A stretch of 64,000 nt of DNA from Pantoea endophytica (GTDB taxonomy: Bacteria; Pseudomonadota; Gammaproteobacteria; Enterobacterales; Enterobacteriaceae). Below, piece by piece: positions 24,404 through 33,340 of the stretch (positions within the stretch are counted from its first letter, which is position 1; each line of letters begins with the position of its first letter). The notes beneath the pieces were generated by a model. That model did no database searches. It worked only from the letters and a program-made list of their open reading frames with translations, and had not been told where the DNA came from. The translations under genes and the position numbers were made by a program. The DNA is taken from positions 54,796 to 118,795 of the forward strand of contig NZ_PJRT01000032.1 of assembly GCF_002858935.1 (NCBI RefSeq). Reading direction: 5' to 3'.

Positions 24404-25948
24404 TTAGCGCTGCTGCAGGCGGAAGAAGGCCATCTTCTCCACCAGCAATCCGGCATGTTCGCTAACGGTCTGGCTGGCGGCGCTGGCTTCCTGCACCAGC
24501 GAGGCGTTCTGCTGCGTCGCGCCATCCATCTGAATTACTGCGGTGTTGACCTGCTCAATACCGCTGGATTGCTGGCGGCTGGCCACGGCAATTTCACCGA
24601 CAATGTCCACCACGCGCGCCACGCCCTGATTGATGTCATTGAGCATTGCGCCGGAACGCTGCACCAGCGCACTGCCGGCTTCCACTTTACCCACGCTGGC
24701 ATCGATTAACGCTTTGATCTCGTGGGCGGCCCCGGCGGACCGCTGCGCCAGCTGACGCACTTCGGACGCCACCACGGCAAAGCCGCGTCCCTGTTCACCG
24801 GCGCGTGCTGCTTCAACCGCTGCGTTGAGCGCCAGCAGGTTGGTCTGGAAGGCGATCTCATCGATCACCCGGTTGATATCCGCGATGCGCTTGCTGGAAG
24901 ATTCGATCTCCTCCATCGCGCTGACCGCATCACGCAGCACGCTGCTGCCACGTTCGGCCTGATGACGTACGTCGGTGGCCAGTTCGTTGGCCTGCGCAGC
25001 GTTATCGGCGTTGTGTTTCACCGTGGCGGTCATTTGCTCCATGCTGGCGGCGGTCTGTTCCAGCGAGCTAGCCTGCGAATGGGTGCGCTCAGAGAGATCG
25101 TCATTGCCATCGGCCATCTGACGCGCCGCATCACTCAGCGCAGTGGCGCTTTCGCCCACGTCGCGCACGATCTCCGCCAGACGCACATCCATGCGCAGCA
25201 GCGACTGCATCAGTTCGCCCATCTCATCGCGTGAAACGCTGCCAATATCGTGGTTCAGTTCACCGGCCGCAATTGATTCGGCCAGCTCGCGCGCCTGAGC
25301 AATCGAGCGGTTGATCGAGCGGATCAGCAGCCAGCCGAACACCAGCGCCACGCTCAGCCCGACCAGCAATATGATAATCAGGCTGTTACGCGCCAGCTGG
25401 TAATCGCTGTTGCTCTGCTGATAGGTGAGTTCCGCATGCTGGCGCATTAACGCATCAAGCTGATCGATGTCCTGTTGCAGCAGCTGACTGCCGCTGCGCA
25501 GGCGGGTTTCAATCACCACCAGCGCGCCGGACGGGTTGCCGCCCTTTAGCAGTTCACCGGCATCTTTCAGCGCGGTTTGCCAGCCATCGAGATGGGTGAT
25601 GAATTGCTGGCTAAGCGGTTTGGTTTGCGCATCAAACGCCAGCTGCTGCCAGGTTTGGCGATCTTTGGCGATCTGCTCGCCGTACTGCGCGATGCGCGCC
25701 AGACGTTTCTCCACTTCGCTGCTGTCGGTCCAGTAGCGCAGGGCATCGAACAGGGTCGCGGATTGTTCCTGCACCATGCGATACAGGCGGGATGAATATT
25801 GCAGCGGTAACAGCTCATTCTGGTAGGCGTTTTGCGCCCGTTGATCGGCGGCGCGCAGGCCGATGATTCCCCAGATGGCGGCAACAATCAGTAAAATGCA
25901 CAGCAGGCCAACAATCGATGTCAGACGCGCGCGAAGGGTCAATCGCAT
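24404..25948 (-). CDS. Methyl-accepting chemotaxis protein
   Basis: Started at the ATG at 25948 (GGAGA site), giving 514 residues; longer frames lack a ribosome site. It has TM1 (about 12-32), a periplasmic four-helix-bundle sensor (35-190), TM2 (about 192-212), a HAMP domain and a cytoplasmic signalling domain. The conserved tip lies in [12 protein letters not shown] near residue 380. The C-terminus lacks the Asn-Trp-Glu-Thr-Phe CheR/CheB tether of Tar and Tsr, so it behaves like a minor receptor. A sigma-28 promoter lies upstream and a binding-protein gene follows in the same operon. Confidence 0.93.
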   Translation of the reverse strand: MRLTLRARLTSIVGLLCILLIVAAIWGIIGLRAADQRAQNAYQNELLPLQYSSRLYRMVQEQSATLFDALRYWTDSSEVEKRLARIAQYGEQIAKDRQTWQQLAFDAQTKPLSQQFITHLDGWQTALKDAGELLKGGNPSGALVVIETRLRSGSQLLQQDIDQLDALMRQHAELTYQQSNSDYQLARNSLIIILLVGLSVALVFGWLLIRSINRSIAQARELAESIAAGELNHDIGSVSRDEMGELMQSLLRMDVRLAEIVRDVGESATALSDAARQMADGNDDLSERTHSQASSLEQTAASMEQMTATVKHNADNAAQANELATDVRHQAERGSSVLRDAVSAMEEIESSSKRIADINRVIDEIAFQTNLLALNAAVEAARAGEQGRGFAVVASEVRQLAQRSAGAAHEIKALIDASVGKVEAGSALVQRSGAMLNDINQGVARVVDIVGEIAVASRQQSSGIEQVNTAVIQMDGATQQNASLVQEASAASQTVSEHAGLLVEKMAFFRLQQR

Positions 25949-26035
25949 AACGGGATTCTCCGTAACGAAGGTGAGTGTGTAATCGGTCATTATTGTTTTT
26001 ACAGGCACTTTTAACTCCAGAAGAGTTATCGGCGC

Positions 26036-26062
26036 AGAAGTGAGCAGCTTGAGGAAAATCAT
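26036..26062 (-). promoter_or_regulatory. Sigma-28 (FliA) promoter of the chemoreceptor operon
   Basis: Minus strand: TCAA-N15-GCCGATAA. The -10 is perfect and the -35 differs at one base from TAAA. It lies about 88 bp before the receptor start. Confidence 0.8.
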
Positions 26063-26143
26063 GTGGCGCGCAGCAGATACCTTGCGCAACCCGCGGGAAA
26101 AATTATAACGTAGCCGCCATTGATGCGAGTGTAGGGACCGAGA

Positions 26144-26605
26144 ATGAAAAAGTGGATGATAGTGGCCGCGCTGGCGCTGAGTGGCTGTGCGCAGATCAGC
26201 AATTATGACCAGGCGGTGAAAACCCCGGCGCCGCTGGAGCTGCAGGGCAACTGGCAAACCGTGGGGCCGCAAAGCAAGCTGATCAGTAAGCAAGCGATGG
26301 GCAGCCTGATTATTGGTGCCGAAGGCGACACGCTGGATTGCCGTCAATGGCAGCGCGTGATTGCCAAACCGGGCAAATTAACGCGTCTGGGCGATGACTG
26401 GGTTAACGTGACGCGTCAGGTGCGCGTGATGCCGCTGGTGCTGGAGAACGGTGAGCTGCGTTACGATGGATTGAGACTGCGTAAAGTGGATCGCCCAACC
26501 GTTGAGTGCCAGCAGGCGCTGGAAGAAGTGGCGAAACGTCCGAATGAGGCGGTGATTCAGGATATCGAGCCAGAGATTATGCGCCCGGTTGTAATGCAAA
26601 AGTAA
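26144..26605 (+). CDS. yedD: YedD-family lipoprotein
   Basis: A 153-residue protein with a signal peptide and lipobox Leu-Ser-Gly-Cys (Cys15). It matches E. coli YedD in order of motifs: Val-Lys-Thr-Pro-Ala-Pro, Gly-x-Trp-Gln-Thr-x-[17 protein letters not shown] near residue 63 and Val-Asp-Arg-Pro-Thr-x-Glu-Cys near residue 117. The C-terminal 20 residues are extra. Function is unknown. As in E. coli it sits beside fliT, although here on the other strand, convergent with a fliT paralogue. Confidence 0.93.
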   Translation: MKKWMIVAALALSGCAQISNYDQAVKTPAPLELQGNWQTVGPQSKLISKQAMGSLIIGAEGDTLDCRQWQRVIAKPGKLTRLGDDWVNVTRQVRVMPLVLENGELRYDGLRLRKVDRPTVECQQALEEVAKRPNEAVIQDIEPEIMRPVVMQK

Positions 26606-26634
26606 GCGCTTATCAACTTTGCTAGCGCGCAAAT

Positions 26635-26668
26635 AAAAAAGGGTAAGAAGTGCACTCTTACCTTTTTT
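26635..26668. terminator. Bidirectional rho-independent terminator
   Basis: AAAAAA-GGTAAGA / agtgcac... / TCTTACC-TTTTTT: A run and T run flank the stem, so it can serve yedD rightward and the fliT paralogue leftward. Confidence 0.9.
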
Positions 26669-26723
26669 ATTGATTAAAACCAAATTTCCCAGGAAAACAT
26701 TCCATAATTAAAATCACACATAC

Positions 26724-27017
26724 TTATTGTGTTGCAGCAGACGGCTGCGAACGTATTTCATCCATGCGAGAGCTAAGTAAACACTTAAGTTCGTTTTCAT
26801 TGGCTAAAAGTTTATTCAACAGCGGGTGAATCTTTTTTTGGGTTATGGAAGCATAACCGTCGTTCAATTGTTCCATTAAGATGACTTCAACACTTTGCAG
26901 ATAGATCATTTCGCTTTCAATTAAATCTTCCCAATGACCATTTTTAGCTTGCAGGATCATGGTGTTACTTTGTGATAACAGTTGCTCATACCATCCTAAC
27001 AATTGATTAGATTTCAT
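26724..27017 (-). CDS. FliT paralogue without the C-terminal segment
   Basis: A 97-residue helical protein. It shows the FliT pattern (Trp-Tyr-Glu-Gln-Leu-Leu-Ser-Gln-Ser, then Leu-Gln-Ser-Val-Glu-Val) and follows the standard fliT gene on the same strand after a 137-bp gap. It stops where FliT would enter its last helix; the usual C-terminal block (Asn-Ala-Tyr-x-x-Leu-Ser-Gly in the neighbour) is missing. In Salmonella FliT the C-terminal helix limits binding to FlhC and the export apparatus, so this form could be less inhibited. No sigma-28 box was found in front of it. Confidence 0.75.
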   Translation of the reverse strand: MKSNQLLGWYEQLLSQSNTMILQAKNGHWEDLIESEMIYLQSVEVILMEQLNDGYASITQKKIHPLLNKLLANENELKCLLSSRMDEIRSQPSAATQ

Positions 27018-27154
27018 CGATAGGGTTCCTGCTGATAAAGATTTCCAATGGTATAACGTAGCTTAGCAGTCAAAATCCCTTTTATTGGCGATATTAAGAG
27101 GCATGATCGACCTCTTATTTTCACGTAAAGTCCATTAAAACGCTTTTCGAGACG

Positions 27155-27520
27155 TTATGACACATCTCGCGGCAACAACACTTTACCCGATAACTGGCTG
27201 TAGGCGTTCATTACCGTTTTTTGCTGAATATTGTTGCTGTTCAGCTGTTGCAACTGGCCCTGACGCTGAATAACTAATTGCTTCAACGCTTCTTCATTAT
27301 CCAGCAACTGCTTCAAAAGAGGACGTAATTGGCTCAATGCATTCGGGCTTGGCGGGTTCTCCAGCGAAATGCGTTGAATTTCATTGACTGCGACAAAATA
27401 GCTGGGGTGCAACGTCAACAATTCATCCCAATTTTCGCTGCGCGCTAAACGCAGCAAAGATTGGCTCAACTCCAGCAGGCGTTGATAGTGCATTTGCAGC
27501 ATAGGTGAAGTATTCATCAT
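27155..27520 (-). CDS. fliT: Flagellar chaperone FliT
   Basis: A 121-residue protein of normal FliT length. Motifs include Leu-Leu-Glu-Leu-Ser-Gln-Ser-Leu-Leu-Arg-Leu-Ala near residue 15, a Leu-Leu-Asp-Asn-Glu-Glu-Ala-Leu-Lys segment near 73, and the C-terminal Asn-Ala-Tyr-Ser-Gln-Leu-Ser-Gly. FliT is the export chaperone of the cap protein FliD and also binds FlhDC to lower flagellar gene expression. Its start overlaps the fliS stop by 4 bp, so it belongs to the fliDST operon. Confidence 0.93.
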   Translation of the reverse strand: MMNTSPMLQMHYQRLLELSQSLLRLARSENWDELLTLHPSYFVAVNEIQRISLENPPSPNALSQLRPLLKQLLDNEEALKQLVIQRQGQLQQLNSNNIQQKTVMNAYSQLSGKVLLPRDVS

Positions 27521-27927
27521 CCGGTTTCTCTTTCTGCTGTGGCGATTTCCAATGACTGTTTCCAGGCATCGGCAATGTTGCGCAGCAAAGTTTCAACTTC
27601 TTCTATTGCTTCAACATCATTGTGACGATTAGCGTGCACGATTCTGCGTTGCATATAGGCGTAAAGCGCGATCAAATTATCACTCAACTCATCGCTGCCT
27701 TCTTTCGGTAGACTCAGTCGAAGACCGTTTTCAATGATATTACCGGCTTTAGCTAGCGCGTTACCTTTACCTTCGATGTTGCCGTCCTGCATAAACAGAC
27801 GGGCTCGAATTAATGCGCTGAGCGCCCCTTCAAACAGCATGGTCATCAGCTGTTCTTGGCTGGCGCTCATCACAGAGCTTTCCAGCCCGACGCGGGCATA
27901 GGCGTTAGCACCAGACTGGTTGTACAT
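27517..27927 (-). CDS. fliS: Flagellar chaperone FliS
   Basis: A 136-residue protein beginning Met-Tyr-Asn-Gln-Ser-Gly and carrying the FliS hallmarks Met-Leu-Phe-Glu-Gly-Ala-Leu near residue 30, Lys-Ala-x-x-Ile-Ile-Glu-Asn-Gly-Leu near 63 and Leu-Tyr-Ala-Tyr-Met-Gln-Arg-Arg near 88. It binds flagellin in the cytoplasm until export. It starts 9 bp after the fliD stop in the same operon. Confidence 0.97.
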   Translation of the reverse strand: MYNQSGANAYARVGLESSVMSASQEQLMTMLFEGALSALIRARLFMQDGNIEGKGNALAKAGNIIENGLRLSLPKEGSDELSDNLIALYAYMQRRIVHANRHNDVEAIEEVETLLRNIADAWKQSLEIATAERETG

Positions 27928-27936
27928 AACCTTTCC

Positions 27937-29376
27937 TTAGCTGCTGGATGAAGAAGACGTTGAGCTGAATTGTTGTGTCAGATAGCTCGACGTACTGTTC
28001 ATTTGGGTGATCAAAGTGTTGAGCGCTGTGAACTGAGATTTGTAGCGCGCCATCGTTGCATCAATCGTTGTTTGCATTTTTTCGTAGCGATCGCCCAACT
28101 CATCCAATTGATTGTTAAAACCATCAATGGCGTTTTTCATCAGGCCTTCTTTACCGACCGATGTGCTGAGCATATCGGTCAATTTGGTATTGATCTGCGT
28201 GCCCAATCCGGTGGTTTTGCCGTCGCCAACGAAGAACTGCGTCACCGCCTGCGGGTTGTCAGTTAAGGCTGCGGTCAGTTTGGTGCTGTCTACTTTCAGG
28301 TTGCCGAGTGAACCATCAGTGCCTTTACTAGGATCGATGGTGACGCCCATTTGCGCCAAAATCACGAAGCTGCCGCCGCTTTGTACCTGAGTGATCATGT
28401 TGCTGAGCTGTGATTGCACTGAACGCACCGTGCTGTCACCCACTAACGCACCGTTGGACGTATCCTGATCGTCACCGGTGGCTACGCTGGTGTATTTGGT
28501 CACGCTGGCAATCACCGAGTTCACTTTGTTGTAGGCCGTGACGAAGTCAGTAATCGCAGTTTGTACTGCCGTAGTGGATTTGCCCACGACCAAGCTTTCA
28601 TCAGACGTGGTCGCCGCTTTTAGCGTCAGGGTTACGCCATCAGGCGCGCCAGTGATGACGTTGCTGGCACTTTCCACATCAATGCCGTTCACTTTCAACA
28701 TCGCGTTCTGCGATGCAGTTTGCACGGACATCGCGCCTGTGCCGCTGCCGCTGTCGAAACCGATAACGCCTTGCAACGTAGAGTCGTTATTCACGCTCAA
28801 CGTGATGTCATTCGCGGTGCCGGTCTCTTTTGAGGTAATCAACAGACGGAAGTTGCCATCGCTTCCTTTAATGGTGGTGGCAGACACATTGGCACCGCTG
28901 GCGTTTATCGCTTTAACGACGCCGCTCAATGACAGTTGACCATCGTCAAGCTTAATGGTGACGGGATCGCCGCTCCCTTGGGTCAGCGTGATGGTACGAC
29001 CTGTCGCACTGCTGTCACCAACATTAGTGGCATCGGCGATCGGCTGAGAAATCAGGCTCTGCGCCGTGGCGATCTGGGAAACGGACACGCTATAGGTGCC
29101 GGCTACCGCGCTGCTGCTGGTAGTGGCGCTGAATGCGGTGTTGGTACTGGTGACGGCGGTGGCGTTGAAAGTATCTGCGCTTTTCAATTTGGCAGCGGCC
29201 GTTTGCAGCGAAGCCAGCGCACTCTGCAGTTGGCCCAACGCGGTGACTTTACTCTGCGCTTTCGTTTGCTGGGTGGTGATTGCGGTCAGTTTGGTATTTT
29301 CAGCGGTTTCCAGCTGTGTGTACAGGGTGCCGAGTTCAAGACCCCCACCCACGTTCAGGTTACTAATTCCAGCCAT
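27937..29376 (-). CDS. fliD: Flagellar filament cap protein FliD
   Basis: A 479-residue protein. The N-terminal coiled region (Leu-Gly-Thr-Leu-Tyr-Thr-Gln-Leu-Glu) and the C-terminal coiled region (Asn-Gln-Leu-Asp-Glu-Leu-Gly-Asp-Arg-Tyr-Glu then Arg-Tyr-Lys-Ser-Gln-Phe) are typical of FliD. A variable Ser/Thr/Ala-rich centre forms the cap legs and head. The end is a run of Ser. It caps the filament and promotes flagellin folding. A perfect sigma-28 promoter lies 34 bp upstream of the start. Confidence 0.97.
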   Translation of the reverse strand: MAGISNLNVGGGLELGTLYTQLETAENTKLTAITTQQTKAQSKVTALGQLQSALASLQTAAAKLKSADTFNATAVTSTNTAFSATTSSSAVAGTYSVSVSQIATAQSLISQPIADATNVGDSSATGRTITLTQGSGDPVTIKLDDGQLSLSGVVKAINASGANVSATTIKGSDGNFRLLITSKETGTANDITLSVNNDSTLQGVIGFDSGSGTGAMSVQTASQNAMLKVNGIDVESASNVITGAPDGVTLTLKAATTSDESLVVGKSTTAVQTAITDFVTAYNKVNSVIASVTKYTSVATGDDQDTSNGALVGDSTVRSVQSQLSNMITQVQSGGSFVILAQMGVTIDPSKGTDGSLGNLKVDSTKLTAALTDNPQAVTQFFVGDGKTTGLGTQINTKLTDMLSTSVGKEGLMKNAIDGFNNQLDELGDRYEKMQTTIDATMARYKSQFTALNTLITQMNSTSSYLTQQFSSTSSSSSS

Positions 29377-29409
29377 GACACATCCCTCGGGCAGTTTAAT
29401 GTTCTGCTG

Positions 29410-29436
29410 TTATCGGCAAGTCAGCCAGGAAGTTTA
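29410..29436 (-). promoter_or_regulatory. Sigma-28 promoter of fliDST
   Basis: Minus strand: TAAA-N15-GCCGATAA, a perfect match to the FliA consensus, in the fliD-fliC divergent gap (29377-29778). Nothing else is seen in this gap except the fliC promoter and an AT-rich leader. Confidence 0.95.
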
Positions 29437-29684
29437 CGCCGCTTTTTATTTTCTAATCGCCAAAGGTACGACCTGATAACGGTTTGTTTCTGCCGTTAAG
29501 CCGTGAGGGATAAACGCGTATGATCATATAAGGAAGAGAAGTCATAAAAGATTCACAGTGCGCCTGAGGTAAAATGCGTATCGCGTAATCGCCTTAATTA
29601 AGCAGGTGAGCAGAGTATAGAGGAAATGGCGTGGTGATTATCCATTTGATTTAGAATGAAAAGATGATTTTTTTACTTTTTTTC

Positions 29685-29711
29685 TAAAGCTACCAAAAAC
29701 CGTGCCGATAC
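29685..29711 (+). promoter_or_regulatory. Sigma-28 promoter of fliC
   Basis: TAAA-N15-GCCGATAC, one base from the FliA consensus, 67 bp before the fliC start. Confidence 0.95.
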
Positions 29712-29778
29712 CCTTTTTGACTGCGAGATGTGCCACGGCGCTTCTCACGAAACCTAAACTTTATTAAGGACTGAAATC

Positions 29779-30606
29779 ATGGGCGTTATTAATTCAAATA
29801 TTCTGTCACTGACCACTCAGAACAACCTGAACAAATCAGCGTCCTCTTTGGGCACTGCTATTGAGCGTCTGTCTTCTGGTCTGCGTATCAACAGCGCTAA
29901 AGACGATGCTGCTGGTCAGGCGATTGCCAACCGTATGACTTCAAACATCCGTGGTATGAACCAGGCTGCACGTAACGCTAACGACGGTATTTCAATGGCG
30001 CAGACTGCTGAAGGCGCATTGAACGAAATCAACAACAACTTACAGCGTATTCGTGAGCTGGCTGTTCAAGCGAACAACGGCACCAATAACACCTCTGACC
30101 TGTCTTCTCTGCAGGATGAAGTGAAAGCACGTTTGGAAGAGATCGACCGCGTTGCAACCCAGACCTCTTTCAACGGCACCAAATTGCTGGATGGTTCCGC
30201 TGGAACTGCTGGCGTCGTTAAGATTCAGGTTGGCGCAAATGACGCAGAAACCATCGACTTGGATTTGAACGCTGCAAAGGCGGGCACAACTGATTTAGGT
30301 GTTGATGCAGTCGACCTGACAACGGCAAGCACTACTGTACTGAAAACCATTGATGATGCTATTGCACTAGTTGACAAAGCACGTAGCGGCCTGGGTGCGG
30401 TTCAGAACCGTTTCGAATCAGCTATCACTAACCTGAACAACACCTCTACCAACCTGTCTGCTGCTCAGTCTCGTATCCAAGATGCTGACTACGCGACTGA
30501 AGTTTCAAACATGTCTCGTGCACAGATCCTGCAGCAGGCTGGTACTAACGTACTGGCTAAAGCGAACCAGGTTCCACAGTCTGCACTGACTCTGCTGCAG
30601 GGCTAA
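29779..30606 (+). CDS. fliC: Flagellin, short form
   Basis: A 275-residue flagellin. The N-terminal D0/D1 region (Ser-Gln... [14 protein letters not shown] near residue 37, Arg-Ile-Arg-Glu-Leu-Ala-Val-Gln near 92) and the C-terminal D1/D0 region are complete. The TLR5 and flg22-type segments are therefore present. Only about 60 residues separate them, so the outer D2/D3 domains are absent; E. coli and Salmonella flagellins are near 500 residues. Codon use is strongly biased to common codons, as expected for a very highly made protein. Driven by sigma-28; a terminator follows. Confidence 0.97.
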   Translation: MGVINSNILSLTTQNNLNKSASSLGTAIERLSSGLRINSAKDDAAGQAIANRMTSNIRGMNQAARNANDGISMAQTAEGALNEINNNLQRIRELAVQANNGTNNTSDLSSLQDEVKARLEEIDRVATQTSFNGTKLLDGSAGTAGVVKIQVGANDAETIDLDLNAAKAGTTDLGVDAVDLTTASTTVLKTIDDAIALVDKARSGLGAVQNRFESAITNLNNTSTNLSAAQSRIQDADYATEVSNMSRAQILQQAGTNVLAKANQVPQSALTLLQG

Positions 30607-30625
30607 TTAGCCGCAGCACTGTGAC

Positions 30626-30656
30626 AAAAAGGCGACGCTATGTCGCCTTTTTCTTT
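30626..30656 (+). terminator. Rho-independent terminator after fliC
   Basis: AAAAA-GGCGAC / GCTAT / GTCGCC-TTTTT. It should stop most fliC transcripts; read-through would supply fliB. Confidence 0.93.
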
Positions 30657-30679
30657 TTGTTTTTCTCAGGAGCCGAGCA

Positions 30680-31885
30680 ATGAAAGAGATTGCGATCACT
30701 GAACCTGTATTTGTCACCACCTTTCAGTGTGTCGGCAGCGACTGTCGTGAACACTGTTGCGGCGGCTGGGATATTTATCTGGATAAATCTTCGGTTAGCA
30801 AATACTTAAACAGTCAGAAAATTGAAATTAAACAGATCGCTACTGAGCATATTAATGTCCATAAAAAAGGGCATGCGAATTGGGGCGTAATGAAACTCAA
30901 CGATGAAGGCAACTGTGCTTTTATTGATGAGCAGAAGCTGTGCAAAGTACACAAAGAGTTAGGTGCCAAAGCACTAAGTCCAACTTGCGCAACCTATCCC
31001 CGCGCGCAGAACACCAGCAAACGCGAAGTGAGCAAAACCCTGACGCTCTCCTGCCCGGAAGCGGCGCGTTTGGTATTAACCGATCTTGACAGCATGGCAT
31101 TACAACAACGCACTGAATTACAAAAGCAGTTCAATTCTGAGCAGGAAATAAAAGATGAGAAGAAACTGCTCAATCTGATGTGCGCCACATTGATGAGACA
31201 GAGTGACATTCGTATTGAGCAGGGACTTTATAGTGTGGCAATGCTGTTTTTAATGCTGGATAAATTACCGGCAGGCGCCCCAGATAACTTTGCCCGTTTG
31301 GAACATGTTTTTGTTTCGCTGTTGCAGGGCTTAGAAAGCCATGCCACCGAAAATAATATGCAGTCATTGCAACCCAATGTGGAATTGCAGTGGGCGCTCA
31401 TGCTGCATTTACAAAGTTTCATTCGTCAGCGCAGCGCAGCACGCGGACGCAATACCTTGGGTCGCTATATTGATCCGCTGCACCATTTCCAGGCTGATAT
31501 CACCAGTAAAGAGATGAAAGCCGTCAAACTCGCCGAGCTTGACCAGCTTTGGCAGCAGCGCGTCGAGCCTTGGCTGGCGCAACGTCCGTGGGTCATCAAT
31601 AACTATCTGCAATACCGTATTTATAATGATGCATTTCCCGGTTACGCATCACGCACGCCGCTGGCCTGCCTCTATTTATTAACTGCCGAGTGGCGACTGC
31701 TACGTGCGATGATCGCCCTCAGCGTGCTGGACCGGAGTGAACCGGATGAGCAGGATATTATCAATATCATCTATAGCTTCCACGCGGTCACGAAACACAA
31801 TAAAGCCATCATGGATATATTTTTCCAGCGCATTGATGAATTCAAAATGAATGATGATTTGTCACTATTGTGTTTGCTGAATTAA
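30680..31885 (+). CDS. fliB: Flagellin lysine-N-methylase
   Basis: A 401-residue protein with an AGGAG site. The N-terminal Cys cluster (Phe-Gln-Cys-Val-Gly-Ser-Asp-Cys-Arg-Glu-His-Cys-Cys-Gly-Gly-Trp) with later Cys in Leu-Cys-Lys-Val-His and Pro-Thr-Cys-Ala-Thr-Tyr is the FliB signature and probably holds an iron-sulfur centre. FliB methylates surface lysines of flagellin, which in Salmonella promotes adhesion. It lies directly downstream of fliC, as in Salmonella. Confidence 0.92.
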   Translation: MKEIAITEPVFVTTFQCVGSDCREHCCGGWDIYLDKSSVSKYLNSQKIEIKQIATEHINVHKKGHANWGVMKLNDEGNCAFIDEQKLCKVHKELGAKALSPTCATYPRAQNTSKREVSKTLTLSCPEAARLVLTDLDSMALQQRTELQKQFNSEQEIKDEKKLLNLMCATLMRQSDIRIEQGLYSVAMLFLMLDKLPAGAPDNFARLEHVFVSLLQGLESHATENNMQSLQPNVELQWALMLHLQSFIRQRSAARGRNTLGRYIDPLHHFQADITSKEMKAVKLAELDQLWQQRVEPWLAQRPWVINNYLQYRIYNDAFPGYASRTPLACLYLLTAEWRLLRAMIALSVLDRSEPDEQDIINIIYSFHAVTKHNKAIMDIFFQRIDEFKMNDDLSLLCLLN

Positions 31886-31925
31886 CGGCGAGCAACGAAT
31901 CGATTATTTCAGCGAAAGTCCAAAC

Positions 31926-32016
31926 CGCGCGATAAATCGTGCCGCTACTACACTATGTAGTTTATGAATACGGAACATTTCATATGCACATTCGGTAGCG
32001 GCGCAATTTATTGCGC
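31926..32016. repeat. Palindromic intergenic repeat, copy 2 (paired arms)
   Basis: GCGCGATAAATCGTGCCGCTAC and the inverted GTAGCGGCGCAATTTATTGCGC, separated by about 45 bp, in the gap between fliB and the HNH-like gene. Same family as copies 1, 3 and 4. The gap 31886-32228 holds nothing else convincing. Confidence 0.78.
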
Positions 32017-32228
32017 AAGGTCAAAATGTGCGTGAAAGCCATTTAATCCATCCGCTATTTTCTCCCTTCTTAAACCAAATCAATCAAGCTCAGCAAACCG
32101 CGATTATCCTTCGACCTTACTTCCTCAAAAAAGTAACCAACCTGTTACAGTCCGCACCAAATCTGCCGATAACTCCCCTCAGAATCATTCCAATTTTTGA
32201 ACCACATTTTTCCGTTTCTGGGGTGTCT

Positions 32229-33197
32229 ATGCGCTTCAATTATGACTTGTTACCGGGTGAGCTACTGACCTTCGAAGAGATTGCCCTGCGCTACACGCAG
32301 CAGCATCCCGACGAGAAAGAGCTTACCGCACGCGGGTTGCTGAGCCCGTCGACCAGCTTTCGCAATTTGGTGATCCGCGCGCTGTTCGCGCAGGAGGAGA
32401 TCAACAGCCCGATCGAGGATCTGCTGTTTGTCTCGGACGACAACGAGCGCAAAAATTATCTGCGTCGCTTTGAGCATTACCTGAAAAACCAGCAGGCGTT
32501 TCTCTACTTCCGGCGCAACGACGAAGCGCGCAAAGAAGGGCGCTGGAAAGTGGTCGGCGAAACCCAGGTGTTTGCCATGCTCGATCCCAATTCGGCAGCG
32601 GCACAGAATCTGCTCAACAGCCGGGGCTTTAAGCTGGTGCTGATGCGGCAGACCGAAGAGGATGAGTATTGGCAGCTGTTCGATGCGCAGGCGCATCCGT
32701 GCTTCCCGCTGTCGCGCAAAATCCAGTTTCTGGTGGTGTTGAGCACGCCGCAATACAAAGTGCCGAGCGGCGTGATGCCCGGCACCGAAGTCGGACGCCG
32801 CGTGAAAGCTAAAGTGCTGCAGCGCTCCAGCCAGGCGGAGTTCACCTCGGCGGTAAAAGCGCGCTACGGCGCCTGCATTATCACCGGCACGCAGCTGACC
32901 GAACGTCACAGCTGGCCGTGGGTGGAAGCCTGCTACATCGACACGCAAGAGAACGAAGAGGGCTTTCTGGCGGATAACAGCGCCGATAACGGCTTATTCC
33001 TGCGTAGCGACCTGCAGCGGTTGTTTATCAACAAAATGATAAGCATCAACGCGGAAACCGGTCAGGTGCTGTTTAATCCTGCGCTGGAAACTGAAGCGTT
33101 GATTACCCCTTTTTATCAGGCACTTGAGGGCAAAGTTTGCGCATTATGGGACGCGGTGCCGCCTGGCACGCGGGAAAGACTGCGTAATTTGCGCTAA
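32229..33197 (+). CDS. HNH_2-type protein with altered catalytic motif
   Basis: Started at the ATG at 32229, giving 322 residues. The frame is open from 32028, but that part overlaps the repeat and is less protein-like. The C-terminal region has the layout of HNH_2 domains: Tyr-Gly-Ala-Cys-Ile-Ile-Thr-Gly near residue 219, then a Val-Glu-Ala-Cys-Tyr-Ile where the family has a Glu-Ala-Ala-His-Ile type motif, then Asn-Gly-Leu-Phe-Leu-Arg-Ser-Asp-Leu-Gln. The expected histidines at the Glu-Ala-x-His and Leu-His positions are Tyr and Gln, so cutting activity is doubtful. The N-terminal 200 residues are not recognised. It sits oddly between flagellar genes. Confidence 0.75.
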   Translation: MRFNYDLLPGELLTFEEIALRYTQQHPDEKELTARGLLSPSTSFRNLVIRALFAQEEINSPIEDLLFVSDDNERKNYLRRFEHYLKNQQAFLYFRRNDEARKEGRWKVVGETQVFAMLDPNSAAAQNLLNSRGFKLVLMRQTEEDEYWQLFDAQAHPCFPLSRKIQFLVVLSTPQYKVPSGVMPGTEVGRRVKAKVLQRSSQAEFTSAVKARYGACIITGTQLTERHSWPWVEACYIDTQENEEGFLADNSADNGLFLRSDLQRLFINKMISINAETGQVLFNPALETEALITPFYQALEGKVCALWDAVPPGTRERLRNLR

Positions 33198-33289
33198 CGC
33201 CCGCGCGGATGGCGGTGCGATCCACCGCCATCCATAACAAATTTGAAATAACCTCGCTTTTGCCCGCCTATTCTGCCAATCAAAACCCC

Positions 33290-33316
33290 TACAGAATTGG
33301 ATAATCATGCCGATAA
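33290..33316 (+). promoter_or_regulatory. Sigma-28 promoter of fliA
   Basis: TACA-N15-GCCGATAA. The -10 is perfect and the -35 differs at one base. It lies 24 bp before the fliA GTG start, consistent with FliA autoregulation. Confidence 0.82.
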
Positions 33317-33340
33317 CTTTACTAACGCAGGGTAGTCAAC

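Noticed and set aside
24404..26347. Chemoreceptor with a 133-residue N-terminal extension
   Set aside because: The extension is Arg/His/Leu-rich, crosses the sigma-28 promoter and overlaps yedD. The ATG at 25948 has a proper ribosome site and leads into TM1.
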